The translations under genes were made by a program, and so were the position numbers. The notes beneath the pieces were generated by a model that had not been told where the DNA came from, made no database searches, and worked only from the letters and a program-made list of their open reading frames with translations. From assembly GCA_027351005.1 (NCBI GenBank), contig DAIEJF010000116.1:1-35085 (forward strand): DNA of 35,085 nucleotides, given 5' to 3'. This document shows positions 9,894-19,621 of the stretch, piece after piece. The DNA comes from Paracoccaceae bacterium (GTDB lineage Bacteria; Pseudomonadota; Alphaproteobacteria; Rhodobacterales; Rhodobacteraceae). The first letter of the stretch is position 1. Each line of letters opens with the position of its first letter.

Positions 9894-10311
9894 ATTCCCA
9901 CCAGCGGTCGATGGCCGCGATCTGCGCATCCGACCAGCCGAAGTGATGCGCCACTTCATGCACCACCACATTGGCGACCAGATCGCCAAGGCTCACGTCG
10001 CCCCGCCCGATCCATTCGTCCAGGATGGCGCGGCGATACAGCCAGACGGTATCGGGCTGCTGCGGCTGGTCCATCACCGATTTCTCGGTCAGCGGAATGC
10101 CGTCATAAAGCCCGGTCAGTTCGAACGGGTCTTCGATCTCCATCGCCTCCAGCACCTCGTCAGGCGCCAGATCCACCACGCGCAGAACCAGCGCCGCCGC
10201 ACCGGGGCGGAACTGCGGCGGCAACGCATCGAGCGCGGCCCGCGCCAGCGTCTCGATCACCTCGGCATCGGGGGCGGGCACATCGGCCCAGCCGGTCGGG
10301 TCTTCGGTCAT
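9892..10311 (-). CDS. Zincin-like metallopeptidase family protein (DUF1025-like)
   Basis: MTEDPTGWADVPAPDAEVIETLARAALDALP...; VVVHEVAHHFGWSDAQIAAID contains HExxH. Internal start at 10311 preferred because the longer ORF start overlaps gltX. Confidence 0.82.
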   Translation of the reverse strand: MTEDPTGWADVPAPDAEVIETLARAALDALPPQFRPGAAALVLRVVDLAPDEVLEAMEIEDPFELTGLYDGIPLTEKSVMDQPQQPDTVWLYRRAILDEWIGRGDVSLGDLVANVVVHEVAHHFGWSDAQIAAIDRWWE

Positions 10312-10387
10312 CGCATGGCTCCCTCCTGCCCCCGATATGGACAAAACGGGCCTGTTGTGAAAGAGCGGGGCCAACAGGAGTTGCCTC

Positions 10388-11713
10388 ATGACCGTCACCC
10401 GCTTCGCTCCCTCGCCGACCGGCTACATCCATGTCGGGAACCTGCGCACCGCGCTGATGAACTACCTGATCGCGCGCAAGTCGGGCGGCACCTTCATCCT
10501 GCGCCTCGACGATACCGACCGCGAACGCTCGAAGCAGGAATATGCCGACGGGATCATGGCGGATCTCGAATGGCTGGGCCTGACCTGGGACCGGCTGGAG
10601 AAGCAGTCGCTGCGGATGGACCGCTATGCCGAGGCGGCCGATGAACTGCGCGCCGCGGGCCGCTTCTACGAATGCTTCGAGACGCCGACGGAACTGGACC
10701 TGAAGCGCAAGAAACTGCTGAACATGGGCAAGCCGCCGGTCTACGACCGCGCCTCGCTGAAGCTGGACGCGGAAGAGAAGGCGAAGATGCGCGCCGAAGG
10801 GCGCGAGGGCTACTGGCGCTTCCTGCTCGACCAGAGCCGGATCGAATGGGCAGACGGCATCCTCGGCCCGATCTCGGTCGACGCGGCCTCGGTCTCCGAT
10901 CCCGTGCTGATCCGCGCCGACGGGCAGGTGCTTTACACCTTCGCCTCGTCGGTCGACGACATCGACATGGGGGTCACCCATATCGTGCGCGGCGCCGACC
11001 ATGTGACGAACACCGCCACCCAGATCCAGATCATGCAGGCCCTGGGCGGCACGCCCCCCGCCTTCGCGCACCATTCGCTCCTGACCGGCGCCAAGGGCGA
11101 GGAACTGTCCAAGCGCCTCGGCACGCTCAGCCTGCGCGACCTGCGCGCGGAAGGAATCGAGCCGATGGCGCTGCTGTCGCTGATGGCGCGGCTCGGCTCG
11201 TCAAAGCCGGTGGAACTGGCGACCTCGATGCAGGACCTGATCGACGGGTTCGACATCGGCAGCTTCGGCGCCGCCCCCACCAAGTTCGACGCCGAGGATC
11301 TGAAGCCGCTGACCCGCGCGCATGTGCAGGCCCTCCCCTTCGCCGCGATGCAGGACCGCATCGCCGCCCTGGGCGTGCCGGCCGATCTGGCCGAACGCTT
11401 CTGGGCCGTGGCCAAGGCCAATATCGACACCCGCGACGGCATCGCCGCCTGGTGGACGCTGTTCCGCGACGGCGCCACCCCGGTCATCGCCCCCGAGGAT
11501 GCCGACTTCGTGGCCACCGCGCTGGCACTGCTGCCCGCCCGCCCCTGGGGGCCGGACACCTGGGGCCTGTGGACCGCCGCGGTGAAAGAGGCGACGGGGC
11601 GAAAGGGCCGCGGCCTCTTCATGCCGCTCCGCCGCGCCCTGACCGGGCAGGACCACGGGCCGGAAATGGCCGATCTGATGCCGCTCCTGCAGACGGTGCG
11701 GGCACCGCGCTGA
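10388..11713 (+). CDS. gltX: Glutamate--tRNA ligase
   Basis: MTVTRFAPSPTGYIHVGNLRTALMNYLIARKSGGTFILRLDDTDRERS (HIGH-like) and KGEELSKRLGTLSL (KMSKS-like). Confidence 0.95.
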   Translation: MTVTRFAPSPTGYIHVGNLRTALMNYLIARKSGGTFILRLDDTDRERSKQEYADGIMADLEWLGLTWDRLEKQSLRMDRYAEAADELRAAGRFYECFETPTELDLKRKKLLNMGKPPVYDRASLKLDAEEKAKMRAEGREGYWRFLLDQSRIEWADGILGPISVDAASVSDPVLIRADGQVLYTFASSVDDIDMGVTHIVRGADHVTNTATQIQIMQALGGTPPAFAHHSLLTGAKGEELSKRLGTLSLRDLRAEGIEPMALLSLMARLGSSKPVELATSMQDLIDGFDIGSFGAAPTKFDAEDLKPLTRAHVQALPFAAMQDRIAALGVPADLAERFWAVAKANIDTRDGIAAWWTLFRDGATPVIAPEDADFVATALALLPARPWGPDTWGLWTAAVKEATGRKGRGLFMPLRRALTGQDHGPEMADLMPLLQTVRAPR

Positions 11714-11720
11714 CGGCCGC

Positions 11721-11785
11721 ATTTTCGGTCCGCAAATATCCCGGGGGTGAGGCGCGGCACGCGCCGAGGGGGCAGCGCCCCCTTC
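11721..11785 (-). repeat. Dispersed intergenic hairpin repeat, copy A (inverse orientation relative to copies B and C)
   Basis: attttcggtccgcaaatatcccggggg followed by gagggggcagcgcccccttc; reverse complement matches the core in copies B and C (cccccgggatatttg[a/c]ggaccgaaaat). Confidence 0.75.
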
Positions 11786-11845
11786 CCTGTCCATCTGCCA
11801 GTCGTCGCCCAGGCCGCCAGATCCGTCGCATCCGTCGCATCCCCC

Positions 11846-11874
11846 TTGCCAGCCCGCGGCCAAGCCGCTAAGCC
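11846..11874 (+). promoter_or_regulatory. Possible sigma70-type promoter for the glycine riboswitch/gcv operon
   Basis: TTGCCA - 17 nt - TAAGCC just upstream of the riboswitch 5' edge; the -10 is weak. Confidence 0.35.
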
Positions 11875-11883
11875 TGCCTGCGT

Positions 11884-12056
11884 CAGGATCGGGAGAATCC
11901 GGCGGGGTGCAAACCCGGAGCCGGTGCCGAAGGAGCAACCGCCCCGGTAAACTCTCAGGCGCACGAACCGTTCTGACACAGAACTCTGGAGAGACCCCCG
12001 ACCCGATCGGGGGCGCCGAAGGGATAACGATCTCAGGCGGAAGGACAGAGGGGGCA
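11884..12056 (+). ncRNA. Tandem glycine riboswitch (two aptamers) upstream of gcvT
   Basis: Aptamer 1: gggagaa...gccgaaggagcaacc...aaactctcaggcgcacgaacc, with a stem capped by a gggt-gcaa-accc GNRA-type loop. Aptamer 2: ctctggagagaccc...gcgccgaagggataacgatctcaggcggaaggacagaggggg. Short linker, located directly before gcvT. Confidence 0.93.
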
Positions 12057-12127
12057 TCGGAGGCGCAGGGGCAACCCTGCCGGAACGATGCCGGGCTATG
12101 CAGCTACCGGCGAGAAGGGAGGGCGGC

Positions 12128-13255
12128 ATGGCCGACCTGAAGCGTCTGGGTCTGCATGACCTGCATCTGGCCCTGGGCGGCAAGATGGTGCCCTTTGCGG
12201 GCTATGAAATGCCCGTGCAATACCCGCTGGGCGTGATGAAGGAACACCTTCACACCCGCGCCGCGGCCGGGTTGTTCGATGTCAGCCACATGGGGCAGGT
12301 GATCGTCGCACCGAAGGACGGGCGGATCGAAACCGCTGCGCTGGCGCTGGAACGGCTGATCCCCGTCGACGTGCTGGGCCTTGCCCCCGGTCGGCAGCGC
12401 TATGGCTTCTTCACCGATGCCACGGGCGGCATTCTCGATGACCTGATGGTGACGAACCGGGGCGACCACCTCTATGTCGTCGTCAACGCCGCCTGCAAGG
12501 AGGCGGATCTGGCCCATATGCAGGCCGCAATGCCCGACTGCGATGTGGGCATGGTGGGCGGCCGCGCACTTCTGGCCCTTCAGGGGCCCGAGGCGGCCGC
12601 GGTCCTGTCGCGCCTGATCCCCGATGCGGGCGATTTCGCCTTCATGGACCACGGCATCCGGCCCTGGCAGGGGGTGGACCTGTGGATCTCGCGCTCGGGA
12701 TACACGGGCGAGGATGGCTACGAGATCTCGGTCCCCGATCTCGCGGCGCGGGCCTTCGCGGACCGTCTGCTGGCCGATCCGGCGGTGCAGCCCATCGGCC
12801 TTGGCGCGCGCGACTCGCTGCGGCTCGAGGCCGGGCTCTGCCTTTACGGACATGACATCGACACCACCACCTCGCCGGTCGAAGGCGCGCTGACCTGGGC
12901 GATGCAGAAGGCCCGCCGCACCGGCGGCGCCCGCGCGGGCGGCTTTCCGGGGGCCGAGCGCATCCTACGCGAACTGGCCGAAGGGGCCACCCGCAGCCGC
13001 GTGGGCCTGCGCCCCGAGGGCCGCGCGCCGATGCGCGAGGGCACCCTGCTGTTCGCCACCGTCGAGGGCGGCGACCCCGTCGGCCGGATCACCTCGGGCG
13101 GGTTCGGGCCCAGCCTCGATGCGCCGATCGCCATGGGCTATCTGCCCAGCCCGCTTTGCGTCCGGGGCACCACGGTATACGGTGACGTGCGGGGCAAACG
13201 GCTGCCCGCCACCGTGACCGCCCTGCCATTCCGGCCTGCCACCTACAAACGCTGA
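12128..13255 (+). CDS. gcvT: Glycine cleavage system aminomethyltransferase (T protein)
   Basis: MADLKRLGLHDLHLALGGKMVPFAGYEMPVQYPLGVMKEHLHTRAAAGLFDVSHMGQ; operon with gcvH and gcvP; riboswitch upstream. Confidence 0.96.
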   Translation: MADLKRLGLHDLHLALGGKMVPFAGYEMPVQYPLGVMKEHLHTRAAAGLFDVSHMGQVIVAPKDGRIETAALALERLIPVDVLGLAPGRQRYGFFTDATGGILDDLMVTNRGDHLYVVVNAACKEADLAHMQAAMPDCDVGMVGGRALLALQGPEAAAVLSRLIPDAGDFAFMDHGIRPWQGVDLWISRSGYTGEDGYEISVPDLAARAFADRLLADPAVQPIGLGARDSLRLEAGLCLYGHDIDTTTSPVEGALTWAMQKARRTGGARAGGFPGAERILRELAEGATRSRVGLRPEGRAPMREGTLLFATVEGGDPVGRITSGGFGPSLDAPIAMGYLPSPLCVRGTTVYGDVRGKRLPATVTALPFRPATYKR

Positions 13256-13267
13256 CGAGGACATCAG

Positions 13268-13627
13268 ATGAAATACACCCAAGAACACGAATGGCTGCGG
13301 GTCGATGGCGACCTGGTCGTGGTCGGCATCACCGCCTATGCGGCCGAACAGCTTGGCGATGTGGTGTTCGTGGAACTGCCCGAGATCGAAACCCAGGTCG
13401 CCCAGGGCGACGAGGTGGTCGTGATCGAAAGCGTCAAGGCGGCCTCCGACATCCTTGCCCCGGTCGAAGGCGAGATCGTCGAGGTCAACGCCAAGCTCTC
13501 CGACACCCCCGGCCTCGTGAACGAGGACCCGCTGGGCGACGGCTGGATGTTCAAGATGAAGGTCGATGACCTCGCCGCGCTCGACGAGTTCATGGACGAA
13601 GACGAATACAACGACATGATCGCGTGA
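13268..13627 (+). CDS. gcvH: Glycine cleavage system H protein
   Basis: [51 protein letters not shown] lipoyl-lysine motif. Confidence 0.97.
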   Translation: MKYTQEHEWLRVDGDLVVVGITAYAAEQLGDVVFVELPEIETQVAQGDEVVVIESVKAASDILAPVEGEIVEVNAKLSDTPGLVNEDPLGDGWMFKMKVDDLAALDEFMDEDEYNDMIA

Positions 13628-13634
13628 GGCTGCG

Positions 13635-16475
13635 ATGACCTTTACCCCGACCGACTACAATCCCTACGATTTCGCCAATCGCCGCCATATCGGCCCGTCG
13701 CCCAGCGAGATGGCGGAGATGCTGCAGGCGGTCGGGGTGGCCTCGCTTGACGAGCTGATCGCCCAGACCGTCCCGGCGTCCATCCGCCAGAAGGGCTCGC
13801 TGGGCTGGGCGCCGCTGGCCGAACACGAACTGCTGGCCCGGATGCGCGAGGTCGCGGCCAAGAACCGGGTGATGACCAGTCTGATCGGGCAGGGCTACTA
13901 CGGCACCGTCACCCCGCCCGCGATCCAGCGCAACATCCTGGAAAACCCGGCCTGGTACACCGCCTACACCCCCTACCAGCCCGAAATCGCGCAGGGCAGG
14001 CTGGAGGCGCTGCTGAACTTCCAGACCATGGTGGCCGACCTGACCGGTCTGCCCGTGGCCAATGCCTCGCTGCTTGACGAGGCGACCGCCGCCGCCGAGG
14101 CGGTGACCATGGCGCATCGCGTGGCCAAGTCGAAGGCCACGGCCTTCTTCGTCGATCACGGCTGCCACCCGCAGACCATCGCCGTCATCCGCACCCGCGC
14201 CGAACCGCTGGGCATCGCGGTCGAGGTGGGCGCCCCCGAGACGATGGAGGCAGGCCGCTATTTCGGCGCCCTCTTCCAGTATCCGGGCACCTACGGCCAT
14301 GTGACCGACTTCACCCCCCAGATCGCCGCGCTGCATGCCGCCAAGGCGGTGGCCGTGGTGGCCACCGACCTGCTGGCGCTGTGCCTGCTGAAGGAACCCG
14401 GCGCGATGGGTGCCGACATCGCCATTGGCTCGGCCCAGCGGTTCGGCGTGCCGATGGGCTACGGCGGGCCGCATGCGGCGTTCATGTCCTGCAAGGACGA
14501 GTTCAAGCGGCAGATGCCGGGCCGGATCGTGGGCGTGTCGGTCGATGCGCGCGGCGGGCGGGCCTACCGGCTGTCGCTGCAGACCCGCGAACAGCATATC
14601 CGGCGGGAAAAGGCGACCTCGAACGTCTGCACCGCGCAGGCGCTTCTGGCGGTGATGGCCAGCTTCTACGCGGTGTTTCACGGGCCGCTTGGCCTGCGCG
14701 CGATCGCAGAGCGGGTGCATTTCCTGACCAACCGGCTGGCCCGGGCACTGAAGGCCGCGGGGGCGACGGTGTCGCCGAAGGCATTCTTCGATACGATCAC
14801 GGTCGAGGTGGGCGTGGGTCAGGCGGGCATCCTTGCCGCCGCCCGGCAAGAGGGGCTGAACTTCCGCAAGATCGGCACCGACCGGGTGGGGATCAGCCTG
14901 GACGAGACCTCGGACGAAAAGGTGCTGGTGCGGGTCCTGCGCGCCTTCGGCATCGACGGTGTTCCCCCGCATCGGGCCAAGCTTGGCTTTCCCGAAGACC
15001 TGCTGCGGACGTCGGACTATCTGAGCCACCCGGTGTTCCACATGAACCGGGCCGAATCCGAGATGATGCGCTACATGCGCCGCCTGTCGGACCGCGACCT
15101 TGCACTGGACAGGGCGATGATCCCGCTGGGGTCCTGCACCGTGAAGCTGAACGCCGCGGCCGAGATGATGCCGATCACCTGGCCCGAGTTCTGCGCACTG
15201 CACCCCTTCGCGCCGCGCGATCAGGCGCAGGGCTACGCCGAGGTCATCAACGACCTCTCGGCCAAGCTCTGCGAGATCACGGGCTATGACGCGTTCTCGT
15301 TGCAGCCGAATTCCGGCGCGCAGGGCGAATATGCGGGGCTGATGACGATCCGCGCCTATCACCGCGCCCGCGGCGAGGGGCACCGCAACATCTGCCTGAT
15401 CCCGGTCTCGGCCCATGGCACAAACCCGGCATCGGCCGCGATGGCGGGGATGGAGATCGTGGTGGTGAAAAGCCGCGAGAACGGCGACATCGACCTTGAC
15501 GACTTCCGCGCTAAGGCCGAGGCCGCGGGGGGCAATCTTGCCGCCTGCATGATCACCTACCCCTCGACCCACGGCGTGTTCGAGGAAACCGTGCGCGAGG
15601 TCTGCAAGATCACGCATGACCACGGCGGGCAGGTCTATATCGACGGCGCAAACATGAATGCGATGGTGGGTCTGGCCAAGCCGGGCGAGATCGGCAGCGA
15701 CGTGAGCCACCTGAACCTGCACAAGACCTTCGCCATCCCGCATGGCGGCGGGGGCCCCGGCATGGGGCCGATCGGGGTCAAGGCGCATCTGGCGCCCTAC
15801 CTGCCCTCGGACCCCGAAACGGGCGACACGGGCGCCGTTTCGGCGGCCCCCTACGGCTCGGCCTCGATCCTGCTGATCAGCTGGGCCTACTGCCTGATGA
15901 TGGGCGGGCCGGGCCTGACGCAGGCGACAAAGGTGGCGATCCTGAATGCCAACTACATCGCAGCCCGGCTGAAGGGCGCGTATGAGGTGCTGTTCATGGG
16001 CAGCGGCGGCCGGGTTGCGCATGAATGCATCCTCGATACCCGCCCCTTCGCCGACACCGCGCAGGTAACCGTGGACGACATCGCCAAGCGGCTGATCGAC
16101 AACGGCTTCCACGCGCCGACGATGAGCTGGCCGGTGGCCGGCACACTGATGGTGGAACCCACGGAAAGCGAGACCAAGGCCGAGCTTGACCGCTTCATCA
16201 CCGCGATGCTGGCGATCCGGGCGGAAATCGCCGCGATCGAGCGCGGCGACATGCAGGCCGAGAACAACCCGCTGAAGAACGCGCCCCATACGGTGGAAGA
16301 CCTGGTGGCAGAGTGGAACCGCCCCTACCCGCGCGAACAGGGCTGCTTCCCTCCCGCCAGCTTCCGGGTGGACAAGTACTGGCCGCCGGTGGGCCGGGTC
16401 GACAACGTCTATGGCGACCGCAACCTGATCTGCATCTGCCCGCCGGTTGAGGCCTACGCCGAAGCCGCCGAGTGA
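13635..16475 (+). CDS. gcvP: Glycine dehydrogenase (decarboxylating), single-chain P protein
   Basis: 946 aa; [19 protein letters not shown]..., [23 protein letters not shown]-lysine region. Confidence 0.97.
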   Translation: MTFTPTDYNPYDFANRRHIGPSPSEMAEMLQAVGVASLDELIAQTVPASIRQKGSLGWAPLAEHELLARMREVAAKNRVMTSLIGQGYYGTVTPPAIQRNILENPAWYTAYTPYQPEIAQGRLEALLNFQTMVADLTGLPVANASLLDEATAAAEAVTMAHRVAKSKATAFFVDHGCHPQTIAVIRTRAEPLGIAVEVGAPETMEAGRYFGALFQYPGTYGHVTDFTPQIAALHAAKAVAVVATDLLALCLLKEPGAMGADIAIGSAQRFGVPMGYGGPHAAFMSCKDEFKRQMPGRIVGVSVDARGGRAYRLSLQTREQHIRREKATSNVCTAQALLAVMASFYAVFHGPLGLRAIAERVHFLTNRLARALKAAGATVSPKAFFDTITVEVGVGQAGILAAARQEGLNFRKIGTDRVGISLDETSDEKVLVRVLRAFGIDGVPPHRAKLGFPEDLLRTSDYLSHPVFHMNRAESEMMRYMRRLSDRDLALDRAMIPLGSCTVKLNAAAEMMPITWPEFCALHPFAPRDQAQGYAEVINDLSAKLCEITGYDAFSLQPNSGAQGEYAGLMTIRAYHRARGEGHRNICLIPVSAHGTNPASAAMAGMEIVVVKSRENGDIDLDDFRAKAEAAGGNLAACMITYPSTHGVFEETVREVCKITHDHGGQVYIDGANMNAMVGLAKPGEIGSDVSHLNLHKTFAIPHGGGGPGMGPIGVKAHLAPYLPSDPETGDTGAVSAAPYGSASILLISWAYCLMMGGPGLTQATKVAILNANYIAARLKGAYEVLFMGSGGRVAHECILDTRPFADTAQVTVDDIAKRLIDNGFHAPTMSWPVAGTLMVEPTESETKAELDRFITAMLAIRAEIAAIERGDMQAENNPLKNAPHTVEDLVAEWNRPYPREQGCFPPASFRVDKYWPPVGRVDNVYGDRNLICICPPVEAYAEAAE

Positions 16476-17287
16476 TCGGGCCGCTGGCCGCCGATGGCCT
16501 CTGTCACCTCATCGGCGGCCGCGCGCACCTGCGCGCCGATCCGCACCGCATCCTCCAGCGAGATGCGGAAGGCCGGGCCTGACACCGACAGGCCCGCGAC
16601 GGCCTCGCCGAACCCGTTGAACACGGGGGCGGCCACACAGCGCATTCCGGGCGCCTTTTCCTGATCGTCCACCGCGTAGCCGCGTTCGCGCGTGCGGGCG
16701 AGGTCGCGCATCAGCGCCGCTTCGGACGTCAGCGAGAGGGGGGTGAAGCCTTGCAGCCCCTGCCGCGCGATCACCCCTTTCACCCGCGTCTCGGGCATCC
16801 AGGCCATCAGCGCCTTGCCGATCCCCGAGACATGCATGGGCGACAGCGTGCCAGGTGGAAAGAAGGCGCGGATCGCCTCGTGGGTTTCCACCTGCGCCAG
16901 GAACAGCACCTGATCCTGGCTTTCGACACCAAGGTTGGCGGTTTCCCCCGTCGCCCGCATCAGGGCCTGCATCGGCCCCCGCGCGCGCTCGGCCACCTTG
17001 GTGCGGCGCAGGAAGGCGGTGCCGATGCGAAACGTGCCCGCGCCCACATGCCAAAGCTGGCCCGGCTCCTCCATCTCGACCATGTCATGCCCCTGAAGGG
17101 TGGTCAGGACCCGGTAAACGGTGGCCGGCGCCTGCCCGCTTGTGGCGGCCAGTTCCGAAAGCGTGAGCCCCGGACGTTCGGACAAGAGCCGCAACAGGCC
17201 CATCGCCCGATCCAGCGATTGCACGGTGTTCTGTTCGGTCTTGTCGTTGAACGCCTTGGGGCGGCCACGCGGGCGGGGGTCCGGCAT
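16454..17287 (-). CDS. bhcR: IclR-family regulator, BhcR-like, divergent from bhcA
   Basis: [65 protein letters not shown] (IclR HTH) plus effector domain (GIGKALMAW). Start at 17287 has upstream gaggaaacgg RBS. Gene symbol rests on position next to bhcABCD. Confidence 0.85.
   Translation of the reverse strand: MPDPRPRGRPKAFNDKTEQNTVQSLDRAMGLLRLLSERPGLTLSELAATSGQAPATVYRVLTTLQGHDMVEMEEPGQLWHVGAGTFRIGTAFLRRTKVAERARGPMQALMRATGETANLGVESQDQVLFLAQVETHEAIRAFFPPGTLSPMHVSGIGKALMAWMPETRVKGVIARQGLQGFTPLSLTSEAALMRDLARTRERGYAVDDQEKAPGMRCVAAPVFNGFGEAVAGLSVSGPAFRISLEDAVRIGAQVRAAADEVTEAIGGQRPDHSAASA
16486..16520. terminator. Hairpin downstream of the gcvP stop, embedded in the 3' end of bhcR (candidate terminator/processing structure)
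   Basis: ggccgccgat - 15 nt - atcggcggcc, perfect 10-bp inverted repeat starting 11 bp after the gcvP stop; no U-tract. Confidence 0.4.
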
Positions 17288-17453
17288 CCGTTTCCTCAAA
17301 TATTGAAAAGCGATTTCGTTGGGTGAAAAACACAATATACCATTCAGACAAGGTGTTTAGTGGCATCATGCGATTTCTGAAAAAATATTTCGAAAAAATT
17401 GCGGCCGCGGCACATCGGCTCTAACCTGATCTTGTCAAGCGGGAGGAGACGCC
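17288..17453. promoter_or_regulatory. AT-rich divergent bhcR-bhcA control region with candidate operators and bhcA promoter
   Basis: TTGCGG (17399-17404) - 17 nt - TAACCT (17422-17427) upstream of bhcA; TTTCTGAAAAAATATTTCGAAAAAATT directly 5' of the -35; tcaaatattga near bhcR start; gcgatttc occurs twice. Confidence 0.5.
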
Positions 17454-18644
17454 ATGACCAGCCAGAACCCGGTTTTCATCCCCGGCCCCACCAACATCCC
17501 CGAGGTGATCCGCAAGGCCTGCGACATGGGCACGATCGACCACCGCTCGCCCGCCTTCGCGCGCATCTTCCGCCCCGCCGTCGACGGCGTGAAGGCCGTG
17601 CTGCGCACCACGGCAGGCGAGGTGATCCTGTTCCCCGCCACGGGCACCGGCGGCTGGGAGGCGGCGGTCAGCAACACCCTGTCGCCCGGCGACACGGTGC
17701 TGGCAGCACGCTTCGGCATGTTCAGCCACCGCTGGATCGACCTCTGCCAGCGCCAAGGCTTGACGGTTCAGGTGATCGAGACGCCCTGGGGCCAGGGCGC
17801 GCCGCTGGCGGCGATCGAAGCGGCGCTGAAGGCCGATACCGGCCACCGGATCAAGGCGGTCCTGGCCACCCACAACGAGACCGCCACCGGCGTGCGCTCC
17901 GACATCGCGGGCATCCGCCGGGCGATGGACGCGGCGGGGCATCCCGCGCTCTTGTTCGTCGACGGGGTGTCCTCGATCGGCTCGATGCCGTTCGAGATGG
18001 ATGGCTGGGGCGTGGACATTGCCGTGACCGGAAGCCAGAAGGGTTTCATGCTGCCTGCGGGGCTGGCCATCCTTGGCCTCAGCCCCAGGGCGCTGGCGGC
18101 GATGGAGACCGCGAAACTGCCGCGCACCTACTTCGATTTCGCCGACATGCGCCGCAGCTATGCCGCGGGCGGTTATCCCTATACCCCCGCCGTCGGGCTG
18201 CTGAACGGGCTGGCAACCAGCGTGCAGATGCTGCTGGACGAGGGGCTGGACACCGTTTTCGCTCGCCACCACCGCATCGCCGAGGGCATCCGCCGCGCCG
18301 TCTTCGCCTGGGGGATGCGGCCCTATGCGGCCTCGCCCGATCTTTACTCCGACACGGTGACCGCCGTGAGCGTGCCCGAGGGCTGCAACGGCACCGATCT
18401 GGTGAAACTGGCGGCCTCGAAATACGATGTGGCCTTTGGCGTGGGGCTGGGCGAGGTGGCGGGCAAGGTCTTCCGCATCGGCCATCTGGGCATGCTGACG
18501 GATGTGATGGCCCTGGCAGGTCTTGCCGCCGCCGAAATGTGCATGGCCGATCTCGGCTGGCCGGTCACGCTGGGATCGGGTGTGGCCGCCGCGCAGGACT
18601 ATTACCGCAACGCGAACACGGAGGCGGCACGCGCCGCGGCCTGA
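17454..18644 (+). CDS. bhcA: Aspartate--glyoxylate aminotransferase of the beta-hydroxyaspartate cycle
   Basis: Class V aminotransferase (serine-glyoxylate/alanine-glyoxylate type): NPVFIPGPTNIPEVIRKACDMGTIDHRSPAF, VFRIGHLGMLTDV, TGSQKGFMLPAGLA; first gene of bhcABCD set. Confidence 0.9.
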   Translation: MTSQNPVFIPGPTNIPEVIRKACDMGTIDHRSPAFARIFRPAVDGVKAVLRTTAGEVILFPATGTGGWEAAVSNTLSPGDTVLAARFGMFSHRWIDLCQRQGLTVQVIETPWGQGAPLAAIEAALKADTGHRIKAVLATHNETATGVRSDIAGIRRAMDAAGHPALLFVDGVSSIGSMPFEMDGWGVDIAVTGSQKGFMLPAGLAILGLSPRALAAMETAKLPRTYFDFADMRRSYAAGGYPYTPAVGLLNGLATSVQMLLDEGLDTVFARHHRIAEGIRRAVFAWGMRPYAASPDLYSDTVTAVSVPEGCNGTDLVKLAASKYDVAFGVGLGEVAGKVFRIGHLGMLTDVMALAGLAAAEMCMADLGWPVTLGSGVAAAQDYYRNANTEAARAAA

Positions 18645-18645
18645 G

Positions 18646-19611
18646 ATGAACGATATGGCTCCTCTCTACATCCCCACCTTCGGCGACGTGCTGGCCGCGC
18701 ATGAGCGGATCGCCCCCCATATCCACCGCACGCCGGTGCTGACCTCGCGCTACCTGAATGCGCTGACCGGGGCCGAGCTGTTCTTCAAGTGCGAGAACTT
18801 CCAGAAAGCGGGGGCCTTCAAGGCCCGCGGCGCATCGAACGCGGTCTTCGGGCTGACCGAGGCGCAGGCCGCGCGGGGCGTGGCGACCCACAGTTCGGGC
18901 AACCACGGGCTGTCGCTGTCCTATGCGGCGGGGCGGCGGGGCATTCCCTGCACCGTCGTGATGCCGCGCACCGCGCCGCAGGCCAAGAAGGACGCGGTGA
19001 AGGGCTATGGCGGCCGCGTGGTGGAATGCGACCCCTCGACCTCGAGCCGGGAGGCGGTCTTCGCCGAGGTGCTGAAGGAGACGGGTGCCGAATTCGTGCA
19101 CCCCTACAACGATCCCCGCGTGATCGCAGGCCAGGCCACCTGCTCGCGCGAGTTGCTGGAGCAGGTCGGGGAACTGGATGCCGTGGTCGCCCCGATCGGC
19201 GGCGGCGGCATGATCTCGGGCACCTGCCTGACGCTGTCGACGCTGGCGCCGGGGGTCGAGATCTACGCCGCCGAGCCGAAGAATGCCGATGACGCCGCGC
19301 GCAGCTTCCGCGCCGGGCACATCATCGCCGACGACGCCCCCGAGACGGTGGCCGACGGGCTGAAGGTGCCGCTGAAGGAACTGACGTGGCATTTCGTCAA
19401 GAGCTACGTCGAGGATATCCTGACCGCCGAGGAAGACGAGATCGTCGAGGCGATGAAACTGACCTGGAAGCGGATGAAGATCGTCATCGAACCGTCCTGC
19501 GCGGTGCCGCTGGCGACCATCCTGAAGAACCGCGACCGCTTCGCCGGCAAGCGCGTCGGCGTTGTCATCACCGGCGGGAACGTCGATCTGGACAAGCTGC
19601 CCTGGATGTAA
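18646..19611 (+). CDS. bhcB: Beta-hydroxyaspartate dehydratase (serine/threonine dehydratase family)
   Basis: PLYIPTFGDVLAAHERIAPHIHRTPVLTSRYLNALTGAELFFKCENFQKAGAFKARGASNAV; IGGGGMISG PLP phosphate-binding loop. Starts 1 bp after the bhcA stop. Confidence 0.9.
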   Translation: MNDMAPLYIPTFGDVLAAHERIAPHIHRTPVLTSRYLNALTGAELFFKCENFQKAGAFKARGASNAVFGLTEAQAARGVATHSSGNHGLSLSYAAGRRGIPCTVVMPRTAPQAKKDAVKGYGGRVVECDPSTSSREAVFAEVLKETGAEFVHPYNDPRVIAGQATCSRELLEQVGELDAVVAPIGGGGMISGTCLTLSTLAPGVEIYAAEPKNADDAARSFRAGHIIADDAPETVADGLKVPLKELTWHFVKSYVEDILTAEEDEIVEAMKLTWKRMKIVIEPSCAVPLATILKNRDRFAGKRVGVVITGGNVDLDKLPWM

Positions 19612-19621
19612 GGAGGGGACC

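Noticed and set aside
11820-11841. Short tandem atccgtcgc repeat upstream of the riboswitch
   Set aside because: Only about two 9-bp units; too short to interpret without comparison.
11907-12140. 77-aa ORF and neighbouring small ORFs over the gcvT leader
   Set aside because: Overlaps the tandem glycine riboswitch; no protein-like features.
13590-16289. 899-aa ORF on the minus strand opposite gcvP
   Set aside because: Antisense shadow of a high-GC coding region; His/Arg/Gly-rich low-complexity translation with no recognisable motif. gcvP on the plus strand is certain.
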